Of a stretch of 64,000 bases of DNA, positions 19,560 through 29,371 are shown one piece after another. The stretch covers positions 1,121,918 through 1,185,917 of the forward strand of contig CAJNDS010002635.1 of the NCBI GenBank assembly GCA_905221605.1, read 5' to 3'. Within the stretch, counting starts at the first letter, position 1; each line of letters begins with the position of its first letter. The DNA is from Symbiodinium natans (Eukaryota; Sar; Dinophyceae; Suessiales; Symbiodiniaceae). The translations under genes and the position numbers were made by a program. Under the pieces are notes generated by a model. That model had not been told where the DNA came from, made no database searches, and saw nothing but the letters and a program-made list of their open reading frames with translations.

Positions 19560-20700
19560 AGAACACGGCGGGGCCCCCCCCACCCCCCCCCACCCCCCCC
19601 CACCCCCCCCAAAAAAACCCAAACACCAAACCCCAAACCAAGAACTTGTTCTCCTGCGGGGTCGGCAGCTTGAGCCGGAGGCTCTTAGATCCGGCCCCCG
19701 CGCCGCCCAGGGCGGAGCCCGCGTCGCACTCAAGCGCAATAGCTTTAAGGGGCGAGCGCCCAGGCCGCCGACCCCGCCCCAAATTGTTTCAAATTCGCGC
19801 GGGGCCCTTCGGGAGGCCTCCAAAACGGCATCCAAGGGGACGCAACACGCGGTGGTTCGAAAAAAACACGAAGACCTCGCAAAAACCATGGGTTTTTACG
19901 AAAAACCGAGGCCACCAAACACCCGCAGCACCCCATTAAACCCTCACTCGGGCGCGCATCATCGACCCCAGCTTTTCACATCGGGCGCGCACCAGGCCGA
20001 AACCACGTTTTTCAAGGTTTGGGGGGGGTACCGGAAGCCCAAAACCAGGGGAGCATCATGAGCATCAGCAGCCCTGGCCCGCGGCCCCAAGGCAGCAAAA
20101 AACGCTGAAAAAACGCTGAAATCGCCGCAAATACCTTGTTTTTTTTTTTTTTTTTATGAGGTTTTGCACGGGCGCCTCCGACCCCCACCCATGCTGCCAA
20201 ATGCTGCTGATGCGCGGGGTCCGGGGGCATCATCGAGCCATCGTTTCTCATGTGGCTTCGTGGGCCTTCGGGCCCACGGCATACAGACCCAGCTGATGCT
20301 CATGATGCTTTCTTTGGGGTGGTTCTCAAGAGGAAGAAACCTCGTAAATACCGAGTGTTTTTGGGCTCCGCGCAAAAACACCCCTAAACCCGTTCATTTT
20401 ACGTGTGGGAACGGCTTCATGCCCACAAAACACCCGAAAAGCAAGACCCCGAATGCCCTTAATTCATTAAGGGCATTCGGGGTCTTGCTTCTCGGTGTTT
20501 CGTGGGCATGCCAGCGTTCAAGCACATATTATGGCGTGTTTAGGGGGTTTTGGATGGCCTGGGGGAGGCCGCTGATGCTCATGATGCTCCCTTTCCTGGG
20601 CCCCAAAACGCTTCCCAGGCAAAAAAAAGTGTTTACAGCGTTTTCGCAAGGTTTTTCAGTTTAGGATGTTTTTAGGGCTCCCAAACCAACCCAGCTGATG
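19560..20700. other. GC-rich region with inverted repeats, no gene assigned
   Basis: It contains several copies of gctgatgctcatgatgctcc in both orientations (near 20048 inverted; 20294 and 20570 direct), so its left and right parts are partly inverted copies, plus the palindrome at 20419-20509. Overlapping frames of 60-166 codons exist on both strands, but the repeat structure makes them unconvincing. Confidence 0.5.
20419..20509. repeat. 91-bp near-perfect palindrome
   Basis: The left arm starts atgcccacaaaacac and runs to gaatgcccttaat. The right arm is its inverse (attaagggcattc ... ggtgtttcgtgggcat). Arms are about 45 bp with a few mismatches and a 2-nt centre. The central 26 bp of each arm (gcaagaccccgaatgccctt and flanks) pair perfectly. 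Confidence 0.9.
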
Positions 20701-20711
20701 CTCCTGACGCG

Positions 20712-20733
20712 GGTGCGCGCGCGCGTTCGCGCG

Positions 20734-20779
<46 letters not shown>
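20712..20779 (+). repeat. Alternating CG stretch followed by a 45-bp G run
   Basis: Alternating gcgcgcgcgc and gttcgcgcgcg (20712-20734, potential Z-DNA) runs directly into 45 uninterrupted G (20735-20779). The exact G length is subject to sequencing error. Confidence 0.85.
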
Positions 20780-20796
20780 CGAAGGGGTCCGTGAAG

Positions 20797-21684
20797 GCAG
20801 GAGACAGAGAGACAGAGAGAAGGAGACGAAGAATGAAAGAGAAAAAGAGACAAAGGTGAACGAAGAAGAAAAAGGTGAACGAACAAGAGAAAGCGAGAAG
20901 GTAGAGAGATATAGAGAGGGAGAGAGATAAAACAAAAGAAAGAGAAGAGAGACAGACGGAGGAAGACCAACAGCAACAGAAAGAAAAGAGAAAAGAGAGA
21001 GGTGAAGGAGAAACAAAAAGGTGAACGGGAGGAGAAAAACAGAGAGAGAGAGAGAGGGAGAGAGAGAGTGAGGGAGCGAAAGAGAGAGAGAGAGAGGAAA
21101 AGAAACAAAGAAAGACCAACAGCAAGAGAAAGACAAAAAGACAGAAAGGTGAGGGAGAAAGAGAAAGAGAAAGAGAAAGAGAAAGAGAAAGAGAAAGAGA
21201 AAGAGAAAGAGAAAGAGAAAGAGAAAGAGACATAGAAGGAGAACAGAGAAAGAGAAAGAGACAGAGAAAGAGGAAGAGAAGGAGAAAGTGAAGGAGAAAA
21301 GAAAAAAAGAGAAAGAGAAAGAGGAAGATGAAGAGAAAGAATAAGAAACAGAGCATGAAGAGAAAGAGAAACAAAAAGATAAAGAGAAAGAGAAAGTGAA
21401 ACCAAGGAAGCGCAGGAGAATAAAGAGAAAGAAGCAGAAAGATAAAGAGAAATAAGAAATAAAAACAAGGAAGCGCAGGAGAAGTAAGAGGAGAAAGAGA
21501 AAGACAGAGAAACAAAAAAAAAACAGGCAAGTAGAGAGAGGAAGAAACAAAGACAGAAAAAGACCACGCGAGAGAGCGAAAGAGAGAGCAAGAGGAGAGC
21601 GACAAAGACAAAGGACAAAGACAAAGGGAAAGACAGCGAGAGGAGAGCGACAAAGACAAAGGACAAAAAGAGAAGACAGTGCCA
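20797..21684 (+). repeat. ~880-bp polypurine (GA-rich) tract
   Basis: Almost only G and A with scattered C and very rare T, including pure (GAGAAA)n near 21166-21232. The complementary strand is polypyrimidine. The 330-codon Ser/Leu/Phe frames on the minus strand are a consequence of composition, not genes. Confidence 0.95.
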
Positions 21685-21689
21685 AGGTT

Positions 21690-22120
21690 CAAGGTTTCGT
21701 GTTTTGGGGGGCGGGGGCCGGCCCGTGCCGCTAGGCCTGAAATTTAGGGTCTGCAGGGCGTATTCAAGGGACTAAAGGAAGGACCCTGAAAGGGACTTTA
21801 GGGGTTATTGAGGGGCTACTTAGGCATATAGGTACTTAGGTATATAGGGACTATGTATAGTACATGTATATAATATATATATATATATATGTATATATAG
21901 TATATAGTATATATATGTAAATATATATATATAGATATATGTATATGTATATGCTTGTTCATTTATAGGGGGTACGTCGGGGAAAATCAGATGACGGATC
22001 CCTTCTTCTAGGGGTCCCTCCTTCTCCCCATGAACGTGTCCAAACGTAACGGCCAACAGTTGCACGCAGCCTGAGAATCCCGACCAACCAAAGCAAGTTC
22101 CGAAAAGCTCTGGGCCCCTA
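21690..22120. other. Unique region with (TA)n microsatellites
   Basis: TA-rich repeats occupy about 21868-21955. The rest shows no recognised gene. Confidence 0.6.
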
Positions 22121-22387
22121 AACCCTAAACCCTAAGCCCTAAACCCTAAACCCTAAACCCTAAACCCTATCACCCCAGACCATGCTTAAGTTGACTGAAG
22201 CCAGAACAATCAACCGAAACCACCCAGAGCAGCGCACGCAGAGGCCACAGAGACATGAAACCTAATAAGTGTGGGGATGGGGTTTAGGGTTTAGGGTTTA
22301 GGGCTTAGGGTTATGGGCTCAGGAGTGAAGGAAGGTTTAGGGCTTAGGGTCCCTAAACCTTCCTACCCTACTCCCTAAGCTGCAAGG

Positions 22388-22585
22388 GGTTCAGGGTTCA
22401 GGGTTCAGGGTTCAGGGTTCAGGGTTTAGGGTTTAGGGTTTAGGGTTTAGGGTTTGGGGTTTAGGGTTTAGGGTTTAGGGTTTGGGGTTTGGGGTTTGGG
22501 GTTTGGGGTTTGGGGTTTGGGGTTTGGGGTTTGGGGTTTGGGGTTTGAGGTTTGGGGTTTGGGCTTTGGGGTTTGGGGTTTACGG
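22388..22585 (+). repeat. Telomere-variant array: TTCAGGG, TTTAGGG, then TTTGGGG
   Basis: Five TTCAGGG units, about ten TTTAGGG units, then about 14 TTTGGGG units in successive homogeneous blocks. Confidence 0.95.
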
Positions 22586-23340
22586 ACCGCCGGCGCCTTG
22601 TAGCCAGCCCCAAAGACGCCCAGGCACGCCAGAAGGGCGCCGAGAATGTACCTCTGAGCACATGAGGATTTAGGGTTTGGGGTTTTGGGTTTTGGTTTTT
22701 TTTTGTTTTGGGGTGTTGGGGTTTTGGGGTTTTGGGGTTCAGGGATTATCGGGGCTTGGATTACTTTGAGCTTGTAGGGAAGTGGACGTTAGCCCAAAGG
22801 GTTTGGGGTCTAGGGGTTTAAGGTTTAGAGCTAAAGAAATTCGGAATGCTCGCGAACCCCCTACACAGTCCCAGGAACCCTATAAACCCTTAATCCTAAA
22901 CGTGCCTCGGTTTCAGTTTACATCGGGTTACAGATGAAGGTCACCTAGTTGTCAGGAAGACTGGAAACCGCGGCTACACCCGTGAACCCTAACCCTAGGC
23001 CCTAGGCCCTAAACCCTAAACCCTAAACCCTAAACCCTGAACCCCGACATCCCTTAAAGCACCTGAGCCCAGCAGGCACCCGACTGAAACCCTGCACGTC
23101 CCTGCAAAAACCCTCGCCGTCATGGTGCCATTTATTGCGAGCAATCCTCGATGCTGGCCGGACCTTCCGAGGATTTAGGGTTTAGGGTTTAGGGTTTGGG
23201 GGTTAGGGTATTTGTACCCTAAACCCTAAGCCATCTACCCTAAACAAAAAAAGGCAGTAGGGTTTGGGAACTAGCCTCAAGAAACCTCAGCCGATTTGTT
23301 GAAAACCAGGTTGCCCAAAGGTCCGCGTAACTATATAGGG

Positions 23341-23470
23341 TTTAGGGTATATGTATATACATATATATATATATATATATATACTGGGGCCCTAAAGCTA
23401 CTATATGCGAACCCCCCTAAGGCTCAAGTATATACTACATAGGTACATTGGTCTTGCCCACAATAGGGGT
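23341..23470. mobile_element. Family-5 element remnant with (TA)n
   Basis: The right half matches family 5 (ggggccctaaagctactata ... caagtatatactacataggt). The left end is replaced by a telomere unit and a (TA)n run at 23357-23384. Confidence 0.6.
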
Positions 23471-23814
23471 CATCTGATTCGGGAAGGGGGCAAATAAGGA
23501 GGAAAACGGGTGACAACATGCTAGTAGTAGTTATAAACCCTCAAACCTGAAATCCGAAAACCTTGCAACCCTAAACCCCAACCCCTAAACTCTGACCATA
23601 ACACCTCCAACATCTTTCACCCTCAAGCCTTATAAGTTACTTATAAGCCCGAACTAACAGGCTCCCCCGAACCCCTCGCAATGTGCGGGGTTTAGGGTTT
23701 AGGGTTTAGGGATTAGGGTTTAGGGCTTAAGCCTTAAGACCCCTGAGCCCTGAGCTCGAAGCCTTTAGGGTTCCCAGGTTGGAGCTCTCAATCCTGGGAC
23801 CACAACCTTGGGAT

Positions 23815-23868
23815 TTTAGGGTTTAGGGTTTAGGGTTTAGGGTTTAGGGTTTAGGGTTTAGGGTTTAG
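23815..23868 (+). repeat. Telomere tract (TTTAGGG)n
   Basis: Seven to eight heptamers abutting a family-3 element. Confidence 0.95.
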
Positions 23869-23957
23869 GGATCTTCCCCCTTATACTAACAGTCCTTAAA
23901 AAGGGACTGTACTATGGGATACCAGAAGGACTGTCAGGAAAGGGGGGAACATCCCAT
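23868..23957. mobile_element. Family-3 element, ~90 bp
   Basis: Ends gggatcttcccccttatact and ggggggaacatccc are inverted, with the inner cagtcctta / aggactgtc pair. Confidence 0.75.
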
Positions 23958-23962
23958 CCCCT

Positions 23963-24073
23963 CAACCCTAAGCCCTAAGCCCTAAGCCCTAAGCCCTAAG
24001 CCCTAAGCCCTAAACCCTAAAGGCCCTAAAGGCCCTAAAGGCCCTAAAGGCCCTAAACCCTAAACCCTAAACC
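23963..24073 (-). repeat. Telomere-variant array: CCCTAAG, CCCTAAA and a CCCTAAAGG octamer-like block
   Basis: Six CCCTAAG units and four ccctaaagg units lie in separate blocks between canonical heptamers. Confidence 0.9.
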
Positions 24074-24141
24074 TGCCTGCTCCTGGTCCATCAGGCCCTC
24101 GCAGTCCTCCAAGTCCACATGAGTGCTCCTTGGCTGCTTTT

Positions 24142-24219
24142 TAGGGTTTAGGGTTTAGGGTTTAGGGTTAAGGGTTTAGGGTTTAGGGTTTAGGGTTTAG
24201 GGTTTAGGGTTTAGGGTTT
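24142..24219 (+). repeat. Telomere tract (TTTAGGG)n
   Basis: About 11 heptamers. Confidence 0.95.
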
Positions 24220-24328
24220 GGGGGGCTCAGGGTTGGGGGACTTGAGCCTCTAGACCCCCTGTTGAGCCTTTGAACCCTAAAGCCTGCGAACCCCAAAACC
24301 CGACAAACCCTGCACTGAAGCCTACAAA

Positions 24329-24425
24329 CCCTAAACCCCAAACCCTGCAAACCCTAACCCTAAACCCTAAACCCTAAACCCTAAACCCTCAACCCTAAAC
24401 CCTAAACCCTCAACCCTAAACCCTA
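24329..24425 (-). repeat. Telomere tract (CCCTAAA)n with CCCTCAA units
   Basis: About 13 units. Confidence 0.9.
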
Positions 24426-25324
24426 CATACCATGAAGCCCTACCACCGCCTCAACCCAATGACCATGCGGGACCCCAGTGTTGAAAGCTTTCAGGGTGTT
24501 TCGGGTTTTCGGGTTTAGGGTTTTCGCGTACGTACTACCTTTTTCTATGCAACCTCTTGTATACTTCGTTGCTGAGTTCATAAGCCCCCACAAGGTGTAA
24601 ACTTTTCAGTTCTGTAGGGGATTATAACATCCCAAAAAGTGTGAAGTGTGCTCGTTCAGCTACTATGAACCTCCAAGTAGCCCTAAACCCTGAACCCTAA
24701 AGCCCAAACCCTAAGCCCTAAACCCTAAACCCTACTAAGTATATTAGCAGTCTGGGGCTTCTGCAAGGTGGATCAGACTCTTGGCCGGGAAGCGGTCTAC
24801 CTAAACCTGGTCCCAGGCTTAGAACGAAAACGGGTTTAGGGTTTAGGATTTAGGGTTTGGGGTTCAGGGTTCAGGGTTCAGGGTTTAGGGTTTAGGGAAT
24901 TTCGAAACACAAGATCCCGTGATTTTCAGCATGTAAACAAAGACAAAACACCAGGAACTAGAGTGAAGAAGCCTGAAGGGCGTTGAGGGGCTCGGTTTAG
25001 GGAAGAAGGCCAACTGTAGGAATCTTGGGTGTAGTGCTTCGGGCTTGAAGGTTTTAGGGCGTAGCGGCGTCGGAATTTTTCAGGGCCTTGGGTTCGGGGC
25101 GTGGGGTTCGGGCTCGGGCGTTCGGGCTGAGTGGTGCTGACCCTTACCCCTCAGCCCTAAACCTTAAACCCTAAACCCTAAACCCCTTAAGTCCCGGCGA
25201 CGCCATGGCGCACACAGGAAGATGAGCAGAAGCCGACAGAGTGGGTGCTGGAGAAAGCTTGAGCAGAAAGCGGCACGAACTGGGCTTCCGAAACCCTAAG
25301 CCCAAGATTCCTTCGTACCTTAGG

Positions 25325-25503
25325 GTGGCTACATGGTCCGTTCTGCCCTCGGTATGAGGGTGTAGGGCTTAGGGTTTAGGGTTTAGGGTTTAGGGCTTAG
25401 GGCTCCTGAAAAACTCATTGTATACCTATAAACCCAAGGGCCGCTACCTCAGAACCCCTTTGAAGGAGGTAAGGGACCACATTTCGGGACCATGTAACTT
25501 CCT
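25325..25503. mobile_element. Family-4 element with a telomere tract inside
   Basis: Ends gtggctacatggtccg and gggaccatgtaacttcc are inverted. The interior 'ctacctcagaacccctttga' is the family core. A TTTAGGG tract occupies about 25360-25404. Confidence 0.75.
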
Positions 25504-26087
25504 CTAAACCCTAAACCCTAAACCCTAAACCCTAAAGCCTCATGTTTAGAGGCCATGTATCTATAGGAGTCTTGCTAGCTTTAAGGTTTGGGGTTTGGGG
25601 TTTGGGCTTTTGGGTTCAGGGATTGGGTTTCATGTTTGGAGTCTGGGGGTTTATGGTTTGGGCCTATAGGGCGTATTTGTGAGGAATGGCGTTCAGGGTG
25701 GCAGAAAATTGATGGGGGTTTTGGGGGCCATTGAGGGTTTAGGGTGTAGGGTTTCGGGGGCTTCGCCCGAGGAATCCCAACCCGGCCCCGAAGCCTAAAG
25801 CCCCACCCAAACCAAAAGAAAGACTCTAAAACAGAAATGTAAATAACAAACTGCCCACACCCGTGGCCTGCACATCCCCCGCGTAGCACCTGGGATTTGG
25901 GTTTTTTTTTGCGAAACTCGCAGTTTTCCAGGCGTCAGGGCGGTTTAGGGCTTATGGGGTTTAGGGATTGGGGCTTAGGGGTTTAGGATTTCGGCTTATG
26001 GCTTTGGGCTTATGATTACAAGGTTTGGCTTCCGCAACAGGTTCGGCAAAGTTTGCTTTCAGGGGAAGTATATCCTGGGTTTCCCTA

Positions 26088-26183
26088 CTACCCCCCTCTA
26101 TACTACCCCCTCCTGGTTGCCCCCCTAAATAGCCTTAATTCGGCTTAATCATCCCCAAACAGCCTTAATTGTGGGGGGAACCC
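26088..26183. mobile_element. Family-6 element, uninterrupted copy
   Basis: Starts ttccctactacccccctcta and ends with ggggggaacc. It lacks the telomere tract present in the copies at 16.5 and 45.4 kb and so represents the empty site. Confidence 0.75.
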
Positions 26184-26281
26184 TAAACCCTAAAACCCTA
26201 GACCCTAAACCTCCTACGAAGCACGCGCCGCAAAGCTCCAACCGACTGCGCCACAAGTCGGCGTAAAAGTTTGGGTTTGGA

Positions 26282-26384
26282 ATGTTCTGCCCTTATGCTA
26301 GCAGTCCTTCATAGGGATTATCATAGGGGGGGGGGGTACTAGAATCCCTATTCAGGACTGTTAGTTTAAGCGGGAACATCCCAT
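26282..26384. mobile_element. Family-3 element, ~103 bp
   Basis: Ends atgttctgcccttatgctag and agcgggaacatccc, with inner gcagtccttcatagggatta / agaatccctattcaggactg. Confidence 0.75.
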
Positions 26385-26569
26385 TTTTTTTCTTGGGCGG
26401 GGAGTTGTCAGAACCGTAGTGGCAAGCTATCTTCATTCCGACAGGAGCCTGTCCGGTGTCCATACTTCAAAGGGAATCTAGGGATTAGCACTTTAGGGTT
26501 TCAGTTTTGGGTTAAAGCTCCACATAACCAGATACAGCAAAAAACACATAAGTGAATAACATGTATATA

Positions 26570-26632
26570 CACATACATAATGCGACCTAATGACATGTGT
26601 ATATACATATATGTATATATATATATATAATG
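26570..26632. repeat. TA-rich microsatellite with duplicated 'taatgcgacctaa'
   Basis: ATAC/TATA repeats flanked by two copies of taatgcgacctaa. Confidence 0.8.
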
Positions 26633-26634
26633 CG

Positions 26635-27070
26635 ACCTAAAACATCCGAAAAGCTGCGACGCGATGTGCCCCTCAGAACCTGAACAACCCTAGTTTCCCG
26701 CAAAACCCCAAGCCCCCTTTAGTCGAGCCCCCCGCCAACACTTTAACCCTCAAGTAGCCGCAAGCCCCCAAAATCCAAACAACAACTAAGCAACATGAAA
26801 ATTCACAAGCCCTCCATGCGCCTTCACTGTTCACCACAAAAACCCACCAACAAATCCGAACCGTAAGCCCCAACACTCTGAATCCTAACTCCAAGACAAA
26901 AATCTAAACCCGACAATCCCAACTAAGCCAAGCTCAACGTTGGGACATCTTAAACCCTAATTCCCAACACTTAAAAATCCTAAACCCTGAAAAAAACACT
27001 CAACTGTACCCTAGACCCTAAATCCCAACCCCTAAACAACCCCCAAAAACCCTAAACCTTAAACCCTAAA
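26635..27070. other. C/A-rich region with diverged telomere repeats
   Basis: About 430 bp of highly degenerate CCCTAAA-like sequence. No gene is recognised; the 73-codon minus frame here is probably spurious. Confidence 0.5.
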
Positions 27071-27074
27071 CCAA

Positions 27075-27166
27075 AGCGCAGGGTGATCTTCACGCGGCCC
27101 TCCAGGGGATCGCCTCCTCGGCCAGAGGCTTCCGCGCTATCGCGGTGCACCTCCGCGGAACTTAGG
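27075..27166 (-). CDS. Exon-like island between telomere tracts
   Basis: The frame SSAEVHRDSAEASGRGGDPL then EGRVKITLR is open. A donor-like G|GTTTAG at its 3' edge comes from the adjacent repeat. Protein-like; family unknown. Confidence 0.35.
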
Positions 27167-27174
27167 ACTAAGGG

Positions 27175-27273
27175 GGGTTTAGGGTTTAGGGCTAGGGTTT
27201 AGGGTTGAGGGTTTAGGGGTTTAGGGGTTTAGGGGTTTAGGGGTTTAGGGCTTAGAGGTTTAGGGGTTTAGGG
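27175..27273 (+). repeat. Telomere-variant tract (TTTAGGGG)n
   Basis: Mixed heptamers followed by a block of about seven 8-mers TTTAGGGG. Confidence 0.9.
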
Positions 27274-27374
27274 TTTTAGAGGAAATACAAGTGAAAACAT
27301 TACTTGACGTTCGCCGCCATTTACAAATGGAGTTGTAACTGGAGTTATAAGTCACCTAACCAAAACATTGTCAT

Positions 27375-27487
27375 CTAGGTTGCCCAGTAACCTAGGATGA
27401 AAAAGGGTGCCGGTTTTTGCTTAAAGGGGTATATAAGGGAACCTAAACCTACCAAAAAGGGAATAAGGGTACTACTGGGCATCCTAG
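27375..27487. mobile_element. Family-1 inverted-repeat element, ~113 bp
   Basis: Ends ctaggttgcccagtaacc and gggtactactgggcatcctag are inverted. The interior has gaaaaagggtgcc ... gggaataaggg. Confidence 0.8.
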
Positions 27488-27489
27488 TC

Positions 27490-27758
27490 ATAGTGACCTT
27501 CCTCAGGAATGTATCCAGGCTTGGCTCCCGAGTGGGCGTAAGCTCCGCAGCGTTCACGATGTCGTCCGTGAACGCTTGGGTCTGCCAGTCTTTGGTCACA
27601 TGGCGCGCTCTGTGTAGAGTGGCATGGACCTCTCTCTGCATGCTGCGATGAGCTGCAGTGTCTGGGAATATCGTGAAACCTTGAAACGTCACAGCTCCTG
27701 CCACAGATATGAAGCTTGTTTGCTGATCTTCGTCTCTCTTCGTGGTGCCGAATGTCCG
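27490..27758 (-). CDS. Unrecognised coding fragment, ~90 codons
   Basis: The minus frame is open from the telomere tract at 27758 to the family-1 element at 27487. It reads FGTTKRDEDQQTSFISVAGA, VTFQGFTIFPDTAAHRSMQR, EVHATLHRARHVTKDWQTQA and on to FLRKVT. The mixed, charged composition and length, larger than most islands here, favour real coding sequence. No family is recognised. Both ends are repeat junctions, so it is either an exon with repeat-filled introns or a truncated remnant. Confidence 0.5.
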
Positions 27759-27759
27759 G

Positions 27760-27813
27760 TTTAGGGTTTAGGGTTTAGGGTTTAGGGTTTAGGGTTTAGG
27801 GTTTAGGGTTTAG
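27760..27813 (+). repeat. Telomere tract (TTTAGGG)n
   Basis: Seven to eight heptamers at the edge of a coding fragment. Confidence 0.95.
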
Positions 27814-28434
27814 GGATTGAGGTTTCTGACATCCTGAGGCCCCCAGGGTTTTAGGGTTTAGGGTTTAGGGTTTGGGGCAAAGTGCGGCAGCAAGTTGACC
27901 ACCGTTCTGGCATTGTTGCTGTACGTGCAGGTTTAGGGATTTAGGGGTTTAGGGTTTAGGGTTTAGGGTTAGGGGTTTAGGGGTTTAGGGTTTTGGGGGC
28001 TTAGGGGTTTGCACAGGGTGTAGGGTTTACCCTAAACCCTAAGGTGTTTCTTTAAGGCTTAGAGGGTTTTAGAGGGTTCCAGGGCTTGGCAGCGGGACCG
28101 AACTCTAACAAAAGGGAGTACAGGCACAACTGGGTTTAGGGTTTAGGGTTCCAGGGTACGAACCCGTTTGGGATTGAGCGCGTTGGGGCATTGGGGTTTA
28201 GGCTTGGTAGCCCAGTAACCAGATCACAATAAGGGCACGTTTTTGTTGGTTGGTTACGGTGCACGCATTTGATAAGAAATCGCTCCAAACAAGAAATTAG
28301 ACCCTGGAGGAGTGCCCCTGTTTCTTAACCAGGGTCTGGCACAAGGCAAATTTCTTATTCCCAGGCCTTGCGTATGGTTTGGGGGGGGGGGGGGGGGGGG
28401 GGGGGGTCAGGGGGGACGGGAGGGCACCGGGGAG

Positions 28435-29371
28435 GAGTTCAACGACACCGTTTTTGAGGTTTTGGGGGCTGAAAACTCCAAAAACGATGTCGTTGAACTC
28501 TGGGGGGGGTGGGGGTCATGGGGGACGGGAGGTCACCGGCGAGGAGTTCAACGACACCGTTTTTGAGGTTTTGGGGGCTGAAATCTCCAAAAACTATGTC
28601 GTTGAACTCTGGGGGGGGGGGGGGGGGGGGGGGGGGGTGGGGGTCACGGGGGTGGGAGGTCACTGGGGACGCGGGGGGGAGTTCAACGACACCGTTTTTG
28701 AGGTTTTGGGGGCTGAAAACTCCAAAAACGATGTCGTTGAACTCTGGAGAGGGTGGGGGGTCACGGGGGACAGGAGCTCACGAGCGACGCGGGGGGGGAG
28801 TTCAACGACACTGTTTTTGAGGTTTTGGGGGCTGAAAACTCCAAAAACGATGTCGTTGAACTCTGGGGTGGGGGTCATGGCCCAAACGGCGAATCAATTT
28901 GGTTGAGAGGCGTTATAGCCAGCACTTCTCCCCGTGGCCTAATGGTTAAGGCGTCGGCATTGGAATGTAAGGTCGCAGGCTCGATTCCTGCCGGTGTCAA
29001 CGGGGTGCAACGACACAGTTTTTGAGGTTTTGGAGGCTGAAAACTCCAAAATAGATGTCGTTGAACTCTGGGGCGCACCGGGGCCAGTTCAACGACACTG
29101 TTTTTGAGGTTTTGGAGCCTGAAAACTCCAAAAACGATGTCGTTGAACTCTGGGGGGGGGTGGGGGTCACGGGGGACGGGAGGTCACCGGGAGGAGTTCA
29201 ACGACACCGTTTTTGAGGTTTTGGGGGCTGAAAACTCCAAAAACGATGTCGTTGAACGGGGGTGGGGAGGTCACGGGGGAAGGGGGGTCACCCGGGACGC
29301 GGGGGGAGTGTAACGACACAGTTTCTGAGGTTTTGGGAGCTGAAAACTCCAAAAACGATGTCGTTGAACTC
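28435..29371. repeat. Array of eight 66-bp hairpin units with G-rich spacers
   Basis: Units at 28435-28500, 28544-28609, 28679-28744, 28798-28863, 29003-29068, 29085-29150, 29194-29257 and 29306-29371. Each begins gagttcaacgaca, has a centre near ggttttgggggctgaaaac, and ends tgtcgttgaactc, so the arms (about 25 bp) are inverted copies. The same left/right arm mismatch (acacc versus acatc) recurs. Spacers are 16-140 bp, rich in G runs, with the recurring phrase gggtcacgggggacggg. Confidence 0.95.
28928..28999 (+). tRNA. tRNA-like sequence, probable pseudogene or tRNA-derived retroposon
   Basis: 72 nt with an A-box-like tggcctaatgg, a perfect 5-bp T stem (gcagg/cctgc) around the loop ctcgatt, and a B-box-like ggctcgattcc. 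The acceptor stem pairs at only four of seven positions and the anticodon arm does not fold convincingly, so no isoacceptor is assigned. The outline resembles arginine-type tRNAs. It sits between hairpin units 4 and 5. Confidence 0.55.

Noticed and set aside
20656..21692. Three 336-343 codon Ser/Leu/Phe frames on the minus strand
   Set aside because: The polypyrimidine complement of the GA tract has no stops in any frame. Three overlapping equivalent frames show it is composition, not coding.
22461..22673. Frames of Gly/Phe/Trp/Leu or Asn/Pro/Lys repeats
   Set aside because: Translations of TTTGGGG repeats.
28928..28999. Functional tRNA gene
   Set aside because: The T arm and box-like sequences are good, but the acceptor stem pairs at only 4 of 7 positions and the anticodon arm does not fold.
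28435..29371. CRISPR-like array
   Set aside because: Repeats are long self-complementary units with related G-rich spacers rather than short repeats with unique spacers, and the sequence is eukaryotic.
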